Positions 38,799 to 51,859 of a stretch of DNA of 64,000 nucleotides are shown here, in pieces. Positions within the stretch are counted from its first letter, which is position 1. Every line of letters starts with the position of its first letter. The notes under the pieces were generated by a model. The model worked only from the letters and a program-made list of their open reading frames with translations. It was not told the DNA's origin and did no database searches. The position numbers and the translations under genes are program-made. Origin of the DNA: Circinella umbellata (taxonomy: Eukaryota; Mucoromycota; Mucoromycetes; Mucorales; Lichtheimiaceae); NCBI GenBank assembly GCA_025093555.1, contig JAIWNF010000018.1:434001-498000 (forward strand), given 5' to 3'.

Positions 38799-41700
38799 AT
38801 GACAGCCTCAAAAGTTGTTCAAATTTCAAAAGAAATAGAGGATGCACGCTGTAAAGGGAATTGGAACCTCATTCCAGAATTAGCTCGACGTTATAAAAAG
38901 CATAACCCAAAAGGCGAAAGTAAGTTTATTTTGTCTTCCTTGACAGCAAGTATATTATACAGTTTATATTTATTCTTTGGGTGTTGTTATTTTTGCTATT
39001 ATGCAGTTTTAGCACAGACAATTACAGCAGAAGCATCACTGTCACAGCTGTCCATTAATGTCCGTAAAAGTAATTCACAGCAGCAACAACGACGACGCGA
39101 TATAAACAATGAGGTGCAACCAGACCTACCTCCTCAACTTGACCCCAAACAAGTGAAATCACTTCAACTTCAATTGGAATCAATAATACAAATGAATGAA
39201 GATTCGGCAACAAACGAAAAAGAGGTATATTTTTGTAAAATACGAAGGATACGAAGAAATGACGAGATAATTAATAATAGATTATACTATAAGTTTGCAA
39301 AGATTATACTCGCACGTTCATTTTTTGAATGCGGTGAATATGCAAAAGCAGTCCATATAACACAGCGATTAACCTTTTCAAAGCAAGATGTCACATCGGG
39401 TTATCGTTCAGTATTGTTTCTTCAAGCACGAGTTATTAAAGGTAAATTTATAAAAGAGAGTGAAAAAGAAATTGATTAAAAGGAAAAAGATATCTATTAC
39501 TTTCGTTATTTTATTTACACGATGTTTATTTAGCAATTAGTCTTGAATTAGGAGGTGATATACCCTTAGCATTAGAAAGCTACAAAGAAATAGTTTCTGC
39601 AGTAAAAGATGTAACAGGATCTAAGGATCGGGTGTTTACAGCATGGGCAGAAGAAGGTCTTTACCGAGGCTCGATTTTAGCGTTGCAAAATGAGTAAATT
39701 TACAGTTCTCTATATTATATTTATGTTCAGATTATATATAATGCTCATTTTGGATGACCAAATAATAATGTGTGTATACTTTGTTACATAGTACCAATAA
39801 TGTCGCATCAACATTAGAAATTTTACGCGGATATCAGCGAGTAACAGCAAATCAATCTACATTATGGAGACTTGAAAAACGATTGAAAATCACTCAACAG
39901 TCATTAAAATATTTATCAGAAGCATATCGTCATGGTAACTATTATTATCCTGAAAAGGAAAGGTAATGTGTTTGATTGTGGTAAAAAAAAATATGACAAC
40001 CGAACTTTAAATTAACCCATTTCATATTTTATGCAAAAATATATACATATACACAGTTCCGATCGGGCAATGTTTATGATGGAAGCAACTCATCTCCGAG
40101 CTATTTATGAGACTATGGTTTATGCAGCTGCATCGTTCCCACGAGCTGATCAAATAAATCCGATAGTGCTTGACTATGCTGATCAATTAGGAGAATTGAT
40201 AGATTTGGTATCCTGGCCAATATGCGATTTACGTGTCTTCGCTGAGGTGAGTTTTTTCTGGGGGGGGTTATTAGTAGAAGTATTAGTATATAATTCCTAG
40301 CTATGTTAATGATTATACATAATAGTCACTGAGTCGTGCCACTCAAAGAGCGTTCAACTCACCTCGTATTATGCGACACCAATTCCGTACACAAATCAAA
40401 ATTGGGGAATACAAAGAAGCACATTATGCGTTTACTTCCTATCTCTATCTTGTTGGTTTAACATCCCAAAAACGTGATGAATCTCGATTCCATGGAGAAG
40501 CATTAGCAACCGATGCAGAAGGGAATAATATCCCTGTACCATTGATTAAGACACAAGATATTCGACAAATGATAAAGGATCGTGGACAAATAAAAGATGA
40601 TGGACATTTCGAGTCTGGAAAGTCAATCGCGTCAAAAAGAAGTGCTGAAAAAGAGTCAACAGAAGACGTTTTGGATGTTTTATTGTCTGCTATTAAAATG
40701 CTTTGTGAAGAATTGGAACGTGGTGCTGAAGCTGTGGAAATAGCGGAGATAGCAAAAAACGTGTTTGATATGGAATTATTAGATGGTCAGCAACAAAAAA
40801 AGGAAGAACTATGTATGCTGTTGGGAACACGTGTTTATCGAGCAGCCGGTACAGCTTATGGTCTCTTAGCAACACAAAGTAAGGGCTCATTTTACTTTTT
40901 GCCATTCATTCGCACAACATGGCTTTCTATTCGACATGACAGACAGTGTAACACTCTAATTCTAAACAAAAATTCTTGGTGTAACTATATAATTTTGTTT
41001 AGCAATGGATCCGAACATGCGACCGGAATATCACGGCAAGGCCTTAGAATATTTGGAGGAATCATTGAAAATAAACGGATCTTCATGGGAAACTTATTAC
41101 CAGCTTGCGTTACAACGAGGAGAAACAAGGGATATACGACAAGCTATTCATGCAACAACGAAGGCATTACAATTAAATCCAAAACATATTCCTTCATGGC
41201 ATTTATTAGTTTTATTGTGTACATGTCCGGCTCAAGGTGATATGCAACAAGCTTTAAAAACCTGCAAAACGGCATTAAAAAAAGTACAAGATATTATTGC
41301 AGAGTATCATCATGAAAATAACGAGGAGTTGAGTACCCTGGAACTTGGAACACAGCCAGGGTTTGATGATCTTTTACAATATGTTTCATTGGAAACAACA
41401 TTGTCCATGTTGATAAATAGCACCAAAGGACCATTAGATGCACTTGAATCCCAGAAAAATGTGTTCGCTTCGTATAATTTAATTGCAGTACCGGATGATC
41501 TTGATATACAATATGATAGTTTATATAATGAAGGCAGTGGTGAGAGGAATCGAATGGTAATATCCGGATCTCTCGGTAACCTAAGCGAGGCCGTACCATC
41601 ATCATCTTCATCGTCAGAAGCTGATATTAATAATAATGAGAAGCAACAACAATTAAAGTCAAACGGTAATAGTCCTTTGGCACATTCGTCAGCTCGTCAA

Positions 41701-42736
41701 AATGGCAGCTTGAACTCCATTAGAAGAATGGGAGATTTACGAAATATTGAAAGTAAAACAGATAGTATTCGAACAGAACCAATACCCTCAACTCAGCATC
41801 ATCGTCGATTACATCCATCACTTCATCTTTTCCGTGGGCGATCTATGCGAAAATACAAGAGTTCAAAGGAGGGATTATCATCATCAATAACAACAAATGA
41901 AGATAATATAAGCCGGGAAAGTAAAGATTCGCTTTTCAGTAGTAGTAATGGAGGTAAATATTGCCTTTTTTGGACTATTCATTAAAAATGGCTAATATTT
42001 TTTTCATGCTGATATAAATATCTTTTTTATTCCATAGCACGTGCAAGTTATCCGATGCAGGCATCGGTAACCTCATTACAAAGTTTACGATCTTTTAACT
42101 CCACACACTCATTAAATCAACCAGGTTCTACAAGCTCCGCTTCCACGCAAGTTACAGCACGTTCCAGGTTACGCCTAAAAAGATCTACGCGCATATTGTG
42201 TAACCTTTGGTTATTGTCAGCAAGTTTCTTTTTAAATATGGGACGGATGGATGAAGCGCTCAAAGCAGTAGAAGAGGCTGAAAATATAGATTGGACTACC
42301 AATGCCAGATTATGGTGTATGTTAGGAAGGATACGATTATCACAAAACAGAATTGATTGGGCAATTACAGCGTTTCAAAAGGGATTGGTTTGTGAGAACA
42401 ACGACGTAGAATGTCGCGTATGGCTGGCTAGAGCTTATCAGGAACAAGGGATCCTTGAAGTGGCAGAAGGGATTTTGGAACTGGTTACCAGAGGCAACGG
42501 GTGGAATTATGCGTTAGCATGGTGAGTTTCTTTCTTATGTTTTGTGTAATTAATTACGCAATAAGCTTTCCTCCAGTACATCATTCTCATAATATAATAA
42601 AATTAGGTTCCATCTTGGTGAAGTATATCGTAAAACGGGACGTATCGAACGCGCTAAAGATTGCTTATTATATGCATTAGAATTAGAAAAAACACAGCCT
42701 ATTGAACCGTTTTCTGTATTACCCCGTATTGTATAA
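38799..42736 (+). CDS. YPP1: YPP1/TTC7-family TPR scaffold of the PI4-kinase complex, 9 exons, 1,064 aa
   Basis: Peripheral plasma-membrane scaffold that, with EFR3, recruits phosphatidylinositol 4-kinase STT4. Exons: 38799-38919, 39007-39441, 39534-39693, 39792-39962, 40057-40246, 40326-40878, 41003-41953, 42038-42521, 42607-42736; phases agree. The N-terminus CKGNWNLIPELARRY matches the start of TTC7/YPP1. Helical repeats run through the protein, with clear TPR units such as ATKALQLNPKHIPSWHLLVL (central), and GRMDEALKAVEEAENID, LGRIRLSQNRIDWAITAF and YRKTGRIERAKDCLLYALEL at the C-terminus, ending in the conserved PIEPFSVLPRIV. A long S/N-rich insertion (about residues 640-790) separates the two TPR blocks and explains the extra length over yeast Ypp1 (817). 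Confidence 0.88.
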
Positions 42737-45513
42737 TTAGTAATAATAGTAGCAGAATAAGAACAATAAGGTTTTGTTATATGATTACTTGAAGTCATGT
42801 TCATGTTGTATACTTGTTATTTTAAAAATTATGATGTTTTTCGAAATCGCCTGGATATCTTTTACGTGATCCCTTTCGGCGACTAAAACAGTTCGTATCA
42901 TTGAAACACAATTATTAGGATCATTGGGTACCTACATATAGAAAATCAACATGTCGTACGTAACAGGTAAGGCTATTAGATCTCTCCTTTCGTGTTCATT
43001 TATGCAATTTAATGACATGATTTTTGTTGAACAAATACCTGTCATAACAGGTTTTACATACAGAAACTATAATATTAGAATCAAGACCAACGTCTAAAAA
43101 ACTCGTTGAGCGTAGTAGACATACGCTCTTCCACACAATTATACATACAGTTATTTGACATATGCGTGTATTCAATAAAATTAGATAAAAGACCACTAAA
43201 CATTGCCAGCCATTCTTGTTCTGTTCACTAAATCCATGAATGAGGATTTATCACAGACAGTAAATAAAAGTAGTGGTAAATCTGTCAGATGAAATGGACA
43301 TAACTTTCTAATCAAATTCTATACATTCATGTTATGTTTATTGTTGGTGCTCCTATATTATGTACTCAAATTTTTTTTATATAATTTTGATAAATTAAAA
43401 ATTGTACAAAAATAAGAGCGGTGCGATATTCTAGCATATGTATAACACATAATTTATATATGTATATATATATATATATATTCCAACTTTATACACTATT
43501 ATCTATTTTTCAGTGTGTATATTCTGTTTGATAAGTAACACTGGAAGTTCTACGATACTTTTCTTGTGGATGCTGATGTGGCACGGTTTCATTATGTGTA
43601 GAGAATGAAAAAAATACTAATTACATATTGGCTTATTTTTTTAAAATATTTGAGAATATTAATTAAACTTTAAAGCAATAATTCTCTGGTGGAACATTTT
43701 GTAAAAAAAAAACCATCACTATCGCCACTCGGAGAGTTTCTTATATATGACAATATTACTAGATACTCAACAATGAGCTTTTTAAGCTAATTTCAAACAT
43801 GGTGCAACCGCCACATCCAAATCCGACAGTAGGCCAGAACATGTGGTGGTTGAAAATAGTATAACACAATAACAAGCCAGTCATTTATCTTCAAAGTGAG
43901 GCACTACTATATTAGATAAGAAGTCCACATTTACTAAAATTCATTATAGATGTATGTGGTAGTCAACGACGAAATGCTTGTTGTTATGGCATATTAAAGT
44001 ATACTGCATACATGTTAATGGTTTATTCTAAGTCTTATTTTTATTAAGATCAAATAAACAAACATTACAAGTTTTTCTTAAACTATTTTTTTTTTTGAAT
44101 GATATGGGCCGAACGAGGCTTTGCTCAAATGATCGTCATCATCAACAGCCGGAAGAAAAAAGGTGATATTATAACAACTTGATTTTGTTGCTGTTAAGAA
44201 ATATAGCTATTGTCTAAATTACTTTATGGAAACAAAAAGCAAAACTTATTTAATGATTGCTTTTAAATTTTTAAAAAACTTTCCCAGTAATATAATCGCA
44301 TTAATTTAGTCATTTTAACTTTTTTTTTCAAAATCTATAAATTTCTAATAATCATTAATTTCCATAAAAGTACAAGATCTGAAACTTTAGTAGTGTACCA
44401 CCAGCCACAGGAACAGTAAAAAAAAAGTGTTATGAAAAGAGATATTAAACCAGCTATATATGAATATATACGCCAGTGGAAACAATAAAATAAAATATAT
44501 GAGAGATAAAAAGAGAACCCATGTTTATTTCTCCTTGATCATCCTTTTCTATCACTGTTATAATTTGACCTTGAGGATCTGTATCAAGTGCACAACCAAA
44601 TATAAAACAAAGAATAGGGAAGCGTTTTCTGTAAAGTTTGGATGTTTTCCAGAAGCTAATATTTATTATAAGATAAGCTTGTGTATCTTCAATAAGGACC
44701 ACATGATGCTCTTAATACTATATTACATTTGGTTTTCCAAGGCTTGGCAAGAATACAGTATCGTAACGGAAATCCTATAATCATTTTGTTCAATCAGAAA
44801 AAAAAAGAATCTCATGCGGAAGAAAGGTCGTTTTTCTTTGTGAAAATGTAATGGTGTGCCAAACCATTTTTATCCTTCTTTGCCACCTATAGAAAGGATA
44901 ACTTTACTCTTCTCTAAATTTCTTTGTATGTAACAGGTTATTATGAATCGGAGAACACTCGATTTCACGCTTATGCTATTTAGGCAAGATCTAATATAAA
45001 TTTCATTTCATTACTTTCTCCTTGGGCGAAACGGCTTGTTAGGCCTGGTTCCATCAATGTGGTGCAGGTGAATTTGAAAGAAGGATATACTCGTGCTTAA
45101 ATACCTTAAGTGAACTGAGTGTAGATCTCTCGTATGCGCCACTCTTGTATATTTAGCACCAAATCTAGTAAAATAACGAGACCCGCTTTTTAGAGCTTAT
45201 TTTTTTTGTCCCGCATGTTTACGTTCTTCCAGCTTTTTTTATACACATTTTCCATTTCTTAGTTCAAATATTACATCCACTCTCTTTTTTTTCTTTTCTT
45301 TTCCCTCCCCTTTACTTTTTTTATTATTTTTCACACTCTTTTTGATAGCTTCGGTGCCACGGTCCCACACACCCGATAACTCTCTAATTTTCTCTCACTC
45401 TCACTCTCTCACTCTCGTTCCTTTTCCTCTCTTTTTTCTCCATTCCTTTCCCTTTTCCGTAAAAACGTCCTTTCCTTCATTTTTAAAACCTACCATCCTT
45501 TGTACTGAATGCA
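42737..45513. other. intergenic region, about 2.8 kb
   Basis: AT-rich DNA between two plus-strand genes. A minus-strand stretch around 44520-44700 has a short peptide (CALDTDPQGQIITVIEKDD) less biased than its surroundings but with no extension or splice partner I can justify. The final 250 bases are strongly pyrimidine-rich (CT and CTCA repeats), typical of the promoter or 5' UTR of the GT5 gene. Confidence 0.5.
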
Positions 45514-48106
45514 ATGACACCTCCCCCTAACAATGTTGAAACGAAATATTACGATCTTCCAACAAATGCTTATCGTCGAGGCTCCATTACTGCTCTCAAC
45601 ATGCCAATAACAACTAGTAGTAAAGCTCGGTTGTCATGGAAACAAACACTTGGATTTTCTTCAGGACGTACAGGAACAGCACTTTTTGGTCGTCAAGATC
45701 GAAAATGGCGCTGGTGGCATTATTTGATGCTCTTGATATTTGTTTTTGGTTCCTTACAATTTGTGGCTCTAATTACTGGCTATAAGATATTGCGTGGTCA
45801 ACCAGCAGCAGTACGGATAGGTAAGAAGAGAATTTAGCAATGATTTACTTTTACCCGTTTCGTTTTTAGATTTTATTTTTATCTTTTTTTTTTTTTTGAA
45901 TGTGTATATTTTTATAATTTAAAAAAAAAAACGAGTTTTGAAGTCGGGATTTAACGATAAAAATGTGGTTGTATTATTTTTAGCCCTGAAACAATACCCA
46001 GCCATTCCATACAAGCACCTCGACACTAGCATCCCAGTTAATACCCAACATGGTGCTACTGTTTATCATGTAACCAAAGAATTTGGGCCTGCCATGATGA
46101 GTAGCATTGGTGTAACCGTTACGGCTCTTGCTGCTGCACAGCAAAAAACGGGGGACAAGGACGTACGAATTGTCATGCCTTATTATTCATTTCTGAAAAA
46201 CAAGTACAACATTGAAAAATTGACAGATATGGTGATTGACGTTCGGGATAAAAAGAAACGACAAATTCCAATCGAATTTCGAGTTTGGAAAATGGATTAT
46301 GTATTTGATCCTCCACCTCCACCATCTAATGTTACCGTCTGGCAAGTCGTCGACGGTGTCAATACTTCTGTTTCTGTAGCCCCACCCCCAGAACCAGTCA
46401 AACCTATTCCTCGTTCAGAACGAGTTCAAGTTTACTTGATTGGTCCGGGTAATAGGCGTCCATTCAGTCAAGTCTTCCGTGCGAGAAAAGCACTTCAGAT
46501 ATATAGCAATAATCCACCTGGATTACCTCGCGAATGGCAAGATCAGTTCTTTAACAAAGCTGCTACTGCATTTTTGACGCATCAAGCAACTGCAAAAGAT
46601 GAAGAGCCTTTGTTTGCACCTATTCGTTTAGCACCTCATGTTGACATTGTTCATTTACATGGCGCATCCACGGCTTATATTGCCAAAGCATTATATGATA
46701 AACGTCAAATGGATCAACTTGGACCTAAACCACCATCTGTCATTTACACTATTCACGATTATAAGGAAGAACTTCAATATACCAACTCGCTTGCCAATGT
46801 ACATAAGTTTACGGATGAACAATCTATTTCGAATGATTCCGCATTACAACCTCATACACGTGGTCAGCGGGTATTTATGTCAAGTTTAGGCATGGATCAT
46901 GCCAATGTGGTTACAATAGTCGGTCGTACCATGGCATCGGACCTTGTTGAAGGTCGTCTTGAAGTATATCTTAAAGAAGTTGGTATGGAAAGCGTTCTCA
47001 ATAAAGCACAAGAGCGTCGTTTCTTTGGCATTAGTAATGGCGTTGATTTTAACCAGTTAAACCCATTTAAAGATCAACGACTTGTATCACGTAAGATTGG
47101 GTTTCCCGAGTATTCCCTGGATAAGATCCGCAGGCAGCCATCGCTGGCATCGAAGGCATCGGATGATCTTAAGGCACTCGACGTTCCCCAGGTGCGAACC
47201 GTTTGGCCGCTTTCTGGTGCCATGAATGATTATGTGACTACATCTAAAGATCGGGCCAAACGATTCCTTGTACGACGTAACTTACTTAACGAAGAAGATT
47301 TAAAACGTCCTTTGGTTCTTTATATTGGTCAATTTCAACATGAAAAGGGGCTTGGATTATTTGCTGATGCAGCAGAACAATTTGTGAAGTATGGTATGAA
47401 GTTTGTGGTAATTGGTCAACCCGGTGATTATCCACTCGAACAAGTCGAGGCATTGCAAGAGAAATATCCCAATGATGTGATTATCATGTCTACTGCTGCA
47501 GAGCAACGTCGATGGTCCATTTTTTGTCGTAGTGCCGCCGATTTTGTATTTGTTCCTAGTTTGACTGAAAACTTTGGATTGATGGCAGTAGAAGGCTTAT
47601 GGTTCGGCTCATCTGTGATTTCTACAGGTGCCGGTGGGTTAGGTGAATATTTGATTGATCGACCAGCCGAAGCAACTTGGTCTGAAGCAGAACCCGTACG
47701 AGATATTCATATTATACGTGATCAGGAGACTCGTGTGCCAACAGTCACTAGTAGCGAGTATTATAACTCTTATTTATTTGGTGCTAATAACTTGACAACA
47801 CTCGAAAGAGCAATCCGCGACGCTGCCTATGATTATGGTCGTATTAATGCAAGCAAGTCATTACGCGAAGAGTTTGCTTTACGTATGATTCGGTCCGCAT
47901 ATTCTTTGGGTTGGCATCGTGGTCAACAAGATGGTCCTGTTCATGATTATGGACGTGTCTACGCTATAGCATTGGCAGAACGTCAATACAATAGTTTAAG
48001 TCGTCATGAAATATATGAAGAAGAAGCTTTATTACGACGATTATTACGGCAACGACAACAAAACTTGCATCAAGTAGACTACTCTGCTACAAACGACCGT
48101 TTTTAA
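45514..48106 (+). CDS. membrane-anchored GT5 (starch/glycogen synthase-like) glycosyltransferase, 2 exons, 809 aa
   Basis: Predicted alpha-glucan synthase of family GT5. Exons 45514-45820 and 45984-48106, phase 1 junction. A basic cytosolic N-terminus of about 68 residues is followed by one membrane segment (about 69-90), so the catalytic part would face the lumen or exterior. The catalytic region shows MPYYSFL, VDIVHLHG, YTIHDYK, the nucleotide-sugar part with ISNGVDFNQLNPFKD and YIGQFQHEKGLGLF, and PSLTENFGLMAVEG with the E-x7-E pair (E631, E639) and STGAGGLGEYL. The N-terminal KxGGL loop of bacterial and plant enzymes is replaced by TKEFGPAMMSSIG. A proline-rich insertion lies around residues 210-245. 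Substrate and product are not determined. Confidence 0.85.
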
Positions 48107-48408
48107 AAAGAAAACCTCTCTTTTTTAATTTATTTCTTTTGTTTTATAACTCATCTAATCCAACCTATCATTCTCTTTGTAATCTTATGTACCATATCGT
48201 TTGTCCTTTTTGTCATTCACACTCAACCCACTCACACTTCTCATCATACAATATCAAAACAATATTATTATCTAACAATTAGCACTTTTTTCTCTTCTAC
48301 CTAAAAAAACCCGCCTAACAAACACACACAAAGTATATTTTTTCTTCACAGTAACAATCCCGCCATCATCCCCATGTTCTTTGCATTTATTAGAGTTTTT
48401 CTTCTCAA

Positions 48409-48439
<31 letters not shown>

Positions 48440-51400
48440 CATCATATATTTCTAAAGCAATAAACTTAAAACATCATATTTGACATCTCTATTTTATAAC
48501 AATCCTATTTTCTGAAAGAACCATTAATAGAGACGCGCGACAGCATAATCTGTAACTGTATTCTTCAGCAAATCACATAACCCAATATGTAAATTATCTT
48601 TATTGAGCTACATTAATGTGGTATATAGCTTGAGATTACTTTATATGATATAAAGAAAATCTTGAAATAATTGCGATTATACGTATAACCGTCACAAAAG
48701 CATATAATGGAAGCTTCAAAATTAATATCTGCTTGTGGAAATGATGGACACTAGAGGTATAATTACGAATTGCCTTTTCATAGGAATGTTTAACAGCTAA
48801 TTTCCTTTTTTCCTTTTTTTATTGCTATTAACGATACACAACCTATATATGCTAAAATGGATTATCTTTTTTATTTTTTTAGTGTTTAACATTCAACATA
48901 AAAAAAGCACTATGAGGATCACTAGCTCCGTGTAATAGAACTTTTTCGAAAATTATTTACTTCTCTTTGTCCCTATAAAATTTTTAAATATTCATGGGTG
49001 CCGATACTTTGTCTCCTTTCTTTCTTATTCTCACTGAGTTAATATGTAGATTAATAAGCAGCAAATCAACCTAATGTCATGAGTTAGAATATCAAGTCAA
49101 TATTTACAAATAATTTAAATTATCACAGGTCAAAGCTTTTACTGCATTACCAAAAACTACTACCTATTACTCACTGTAAGAAAGATGACCAGTCAATTTT
49201 TAAATGGATGGTACTACGTACACAATTTTTTTCTCTATATTATATGTATATAATATTAAGGTCATCAATTATTATCATTTTGAAAAAGATATATATATAT
49301 TCAAGAGTACGTAGTAACGTTTTATGTAAAAACAACTCTTCCCCCAAGTCGATTACTTTCACAGATATCATTGCATAAATGTACGTAAAAGGAGGGTCTT
49401 GAGGTGTTTACGGGAATCGAGTGGCACTGTAAAGAAAATTGAAAACAAAAAATCACATAAACCATAGAAGGATGCTAGATTCTGATGTCTTTTCAACAAC
49501 CCACAAATAAATTGATATGTATTTTTATTGACAAGTAACGTTTTCCCGCGCGATATTGTTGTGCCTCTGGTTCATGGAAGCTCATATATAAAAAGTTCCA
49601 CACGTGTGAATTGGCAACGTCTTATTACTAGGCATTCTTCAGTTATTTTGAAATTATATTATATAATGATCAATGGCTACTAGAAGTATAAGTATTTCAT
49701 TAAATCTTACTAAATACATTTAATTATCAAACAAAACGGATGGTAAGCTTATTATTTCCAAATTAATAGGTACAAGTGAAATACCAGTGTGCTTTTTGCC
49801 ATACAATATTACTGAAGATAGGTAGAATATGTCCATTAAATAGTTTGCCTAAATGTTATTCGTAAAGTATTTTATAAGAAACTACGTTAACTATGACGAT
49901 AAACTGCAATAAAAAATCATATGAAGCCAAACTATGATATATATTTCAAACTATATATAAAAAGTAGAAGTTAGTAATTTATGGACACTATTTCGTTTAG
50001 TAGTAATAAAACGAATAGATTGATACACAAATTATATATCGAGCTTTAGAGATAGTAGAGGGTTAGAAATAAAAAAGAATGGATAGAGGAGAATATGATC
50101 AATTTTGGTGAGTATACTAAGAATTTTTTTGTTTACCGAGTATTATTCTTGTTATTCTACAGGTTTTGTACAGCATTGCCCTTGTCATTCTTTCTTTGTT
50201 TATTTTTTTTGCTAAAGAAATAATAATATACTAAATCTTGTTCTCTATTATATATAACCCACGACCATAACATAATAGCAGGACGGGGGTTATATATGGT
50301 TGATGCTATTTCACGTTGATATTAATTACTGTATCTAAAGATGCTTTAACATGCATGCAACTCTAAGATACACCCCTGCATGAAGGCTGTATATTGTACG
50401 TGCATTCGTGCTATAATGTTATTCGAAACATATAAGCTATTATGCATCATTTACTATGTAGCAGTAGATATCAAGAAAACTCGTTCATTCTGTAATAAGT
50501 GAAACAAAAAATTATGTATTGTGCAATTAGAGTAAGCAATTAGGGTTATAATATTAGCAAGAAAATTGATAAATGACAGTGATTTTTTATGCCGCTCGTG
50601 TATATAAATTCATCCCAAAAAGTTGACTTAGTTTTATGCTGTAAAGACATCGTGCGCGATTGAACATATAATAAACTACTCCAACAAAAGTTTTTTTTAT
50701 AAGATAAACCCAAGACATATATTAAAATTGACAGTGTGTAAATATCGAACTTTAATATAAATGGTCACTGAATCACTATCCATTTTTTTTGCATGCAGAT
50801 TATATTTGAGTTGTCTGCTCTAGTTGGGGGATTAGTTTAATGTACCGAGAGAATCTTTGTACTCTTCTCTAGAAATGGAAATATAAATCTTAATTATAGT
50901 TACAACTCAATTTTTATTGTTATATTGGCTGTTGTACTTTATAACCAAAACTTTTTTCTTATTCGAGAAAACTAGCAAATAAAGCTACTAGAGACCAATT
51001 CATACGTAATACACAAAAAAAAAGTAAAAGGATGGGAAAACTATTTTGATGACAAAAACAACGAGGCTTTGCACTAGCCATAAGTACTTCTTTGAGAAAA
51101 AGAAGCAGTATTATATACACTATTGTGACAAGTATTGAAAATCAAAAAATACAAGTTGTATGAAGTAAAAAAAAAAAGCAAACCCATTTTAGAATCTGTG
51201 CTAAAGAGTCATAATTCGGAGTAGTTCAAGTTACTACTTTAAACAATTTAAGCTAAGATAAAAACACGAATATGTTTACTCATCATAAACAAAAAAAAAA
51301 GGTACCAGACTTAATCAAGAGTAATTGATTTCATAACGATTATGAAATGAAAGAATGGGAGTACTAGAATAGAATAATGTTAAGCATAAAATAACTGCTC

Positions 51401-51859
51401 TTCAAATTGGGATATTTTTTCTATTAAGGTGCATGTTTTGTGAGAGCAATTGGTTGATCGGAATAAATAAATAAATCCATTTTTAGGGTGTTGAAACCAG
51501 TTCAAAGCGTTAAAAACAAAATGGGAAGTAAAATAGATAAATGTTTAAAATAAAAATGAAAATAAAAATGCTATGTAAAAAAGACTGTTGTTGGATGGGA
51601 AATGGATATCATAAAGATTAAAGTGTGTGTGAAAGTGAATTGTGTTACGAGTGAGGTCGGTATTGATGAAGAGTGAAGTGCTGCAAGCGTGTTATTGTGT
51701 ATAAGTTTGGAGATGGTAGTCGTATAGATTATTCACTGTTATGGAATTATTATGCATGTGAAGATGTTTGGTTTGAAACCGGTTTTGTCCGTTATGTCAT
51801 TCATGAAAAATCATCTATTGTCAGCAGCCACATAAAAAAAAGAGCCAAAAACACATCAT
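48107..51859. other. long intergenic region between convergent genes, about 3.7 kb
   Basis: AT-rich DNA between convergent 3' ends. It contains a CA run at 48411-48427 and an inverted repeat TATATAACCC/GGGTTATATA within about 50290±40. The plus-strand open frame at 51673-51978 overlaps the terminal exon and last intron of the bZIP gene and is probably not coding. No supported gene or RNA. Confidence 0.55.

Noticed and set aside
39223..39280. Possible extra intron in YPP1 (GTATAT to TAATAG)
   Set aside because: The 56-nt span would break the frame, whereas reading through gives a continuous TTC7-like sequence.
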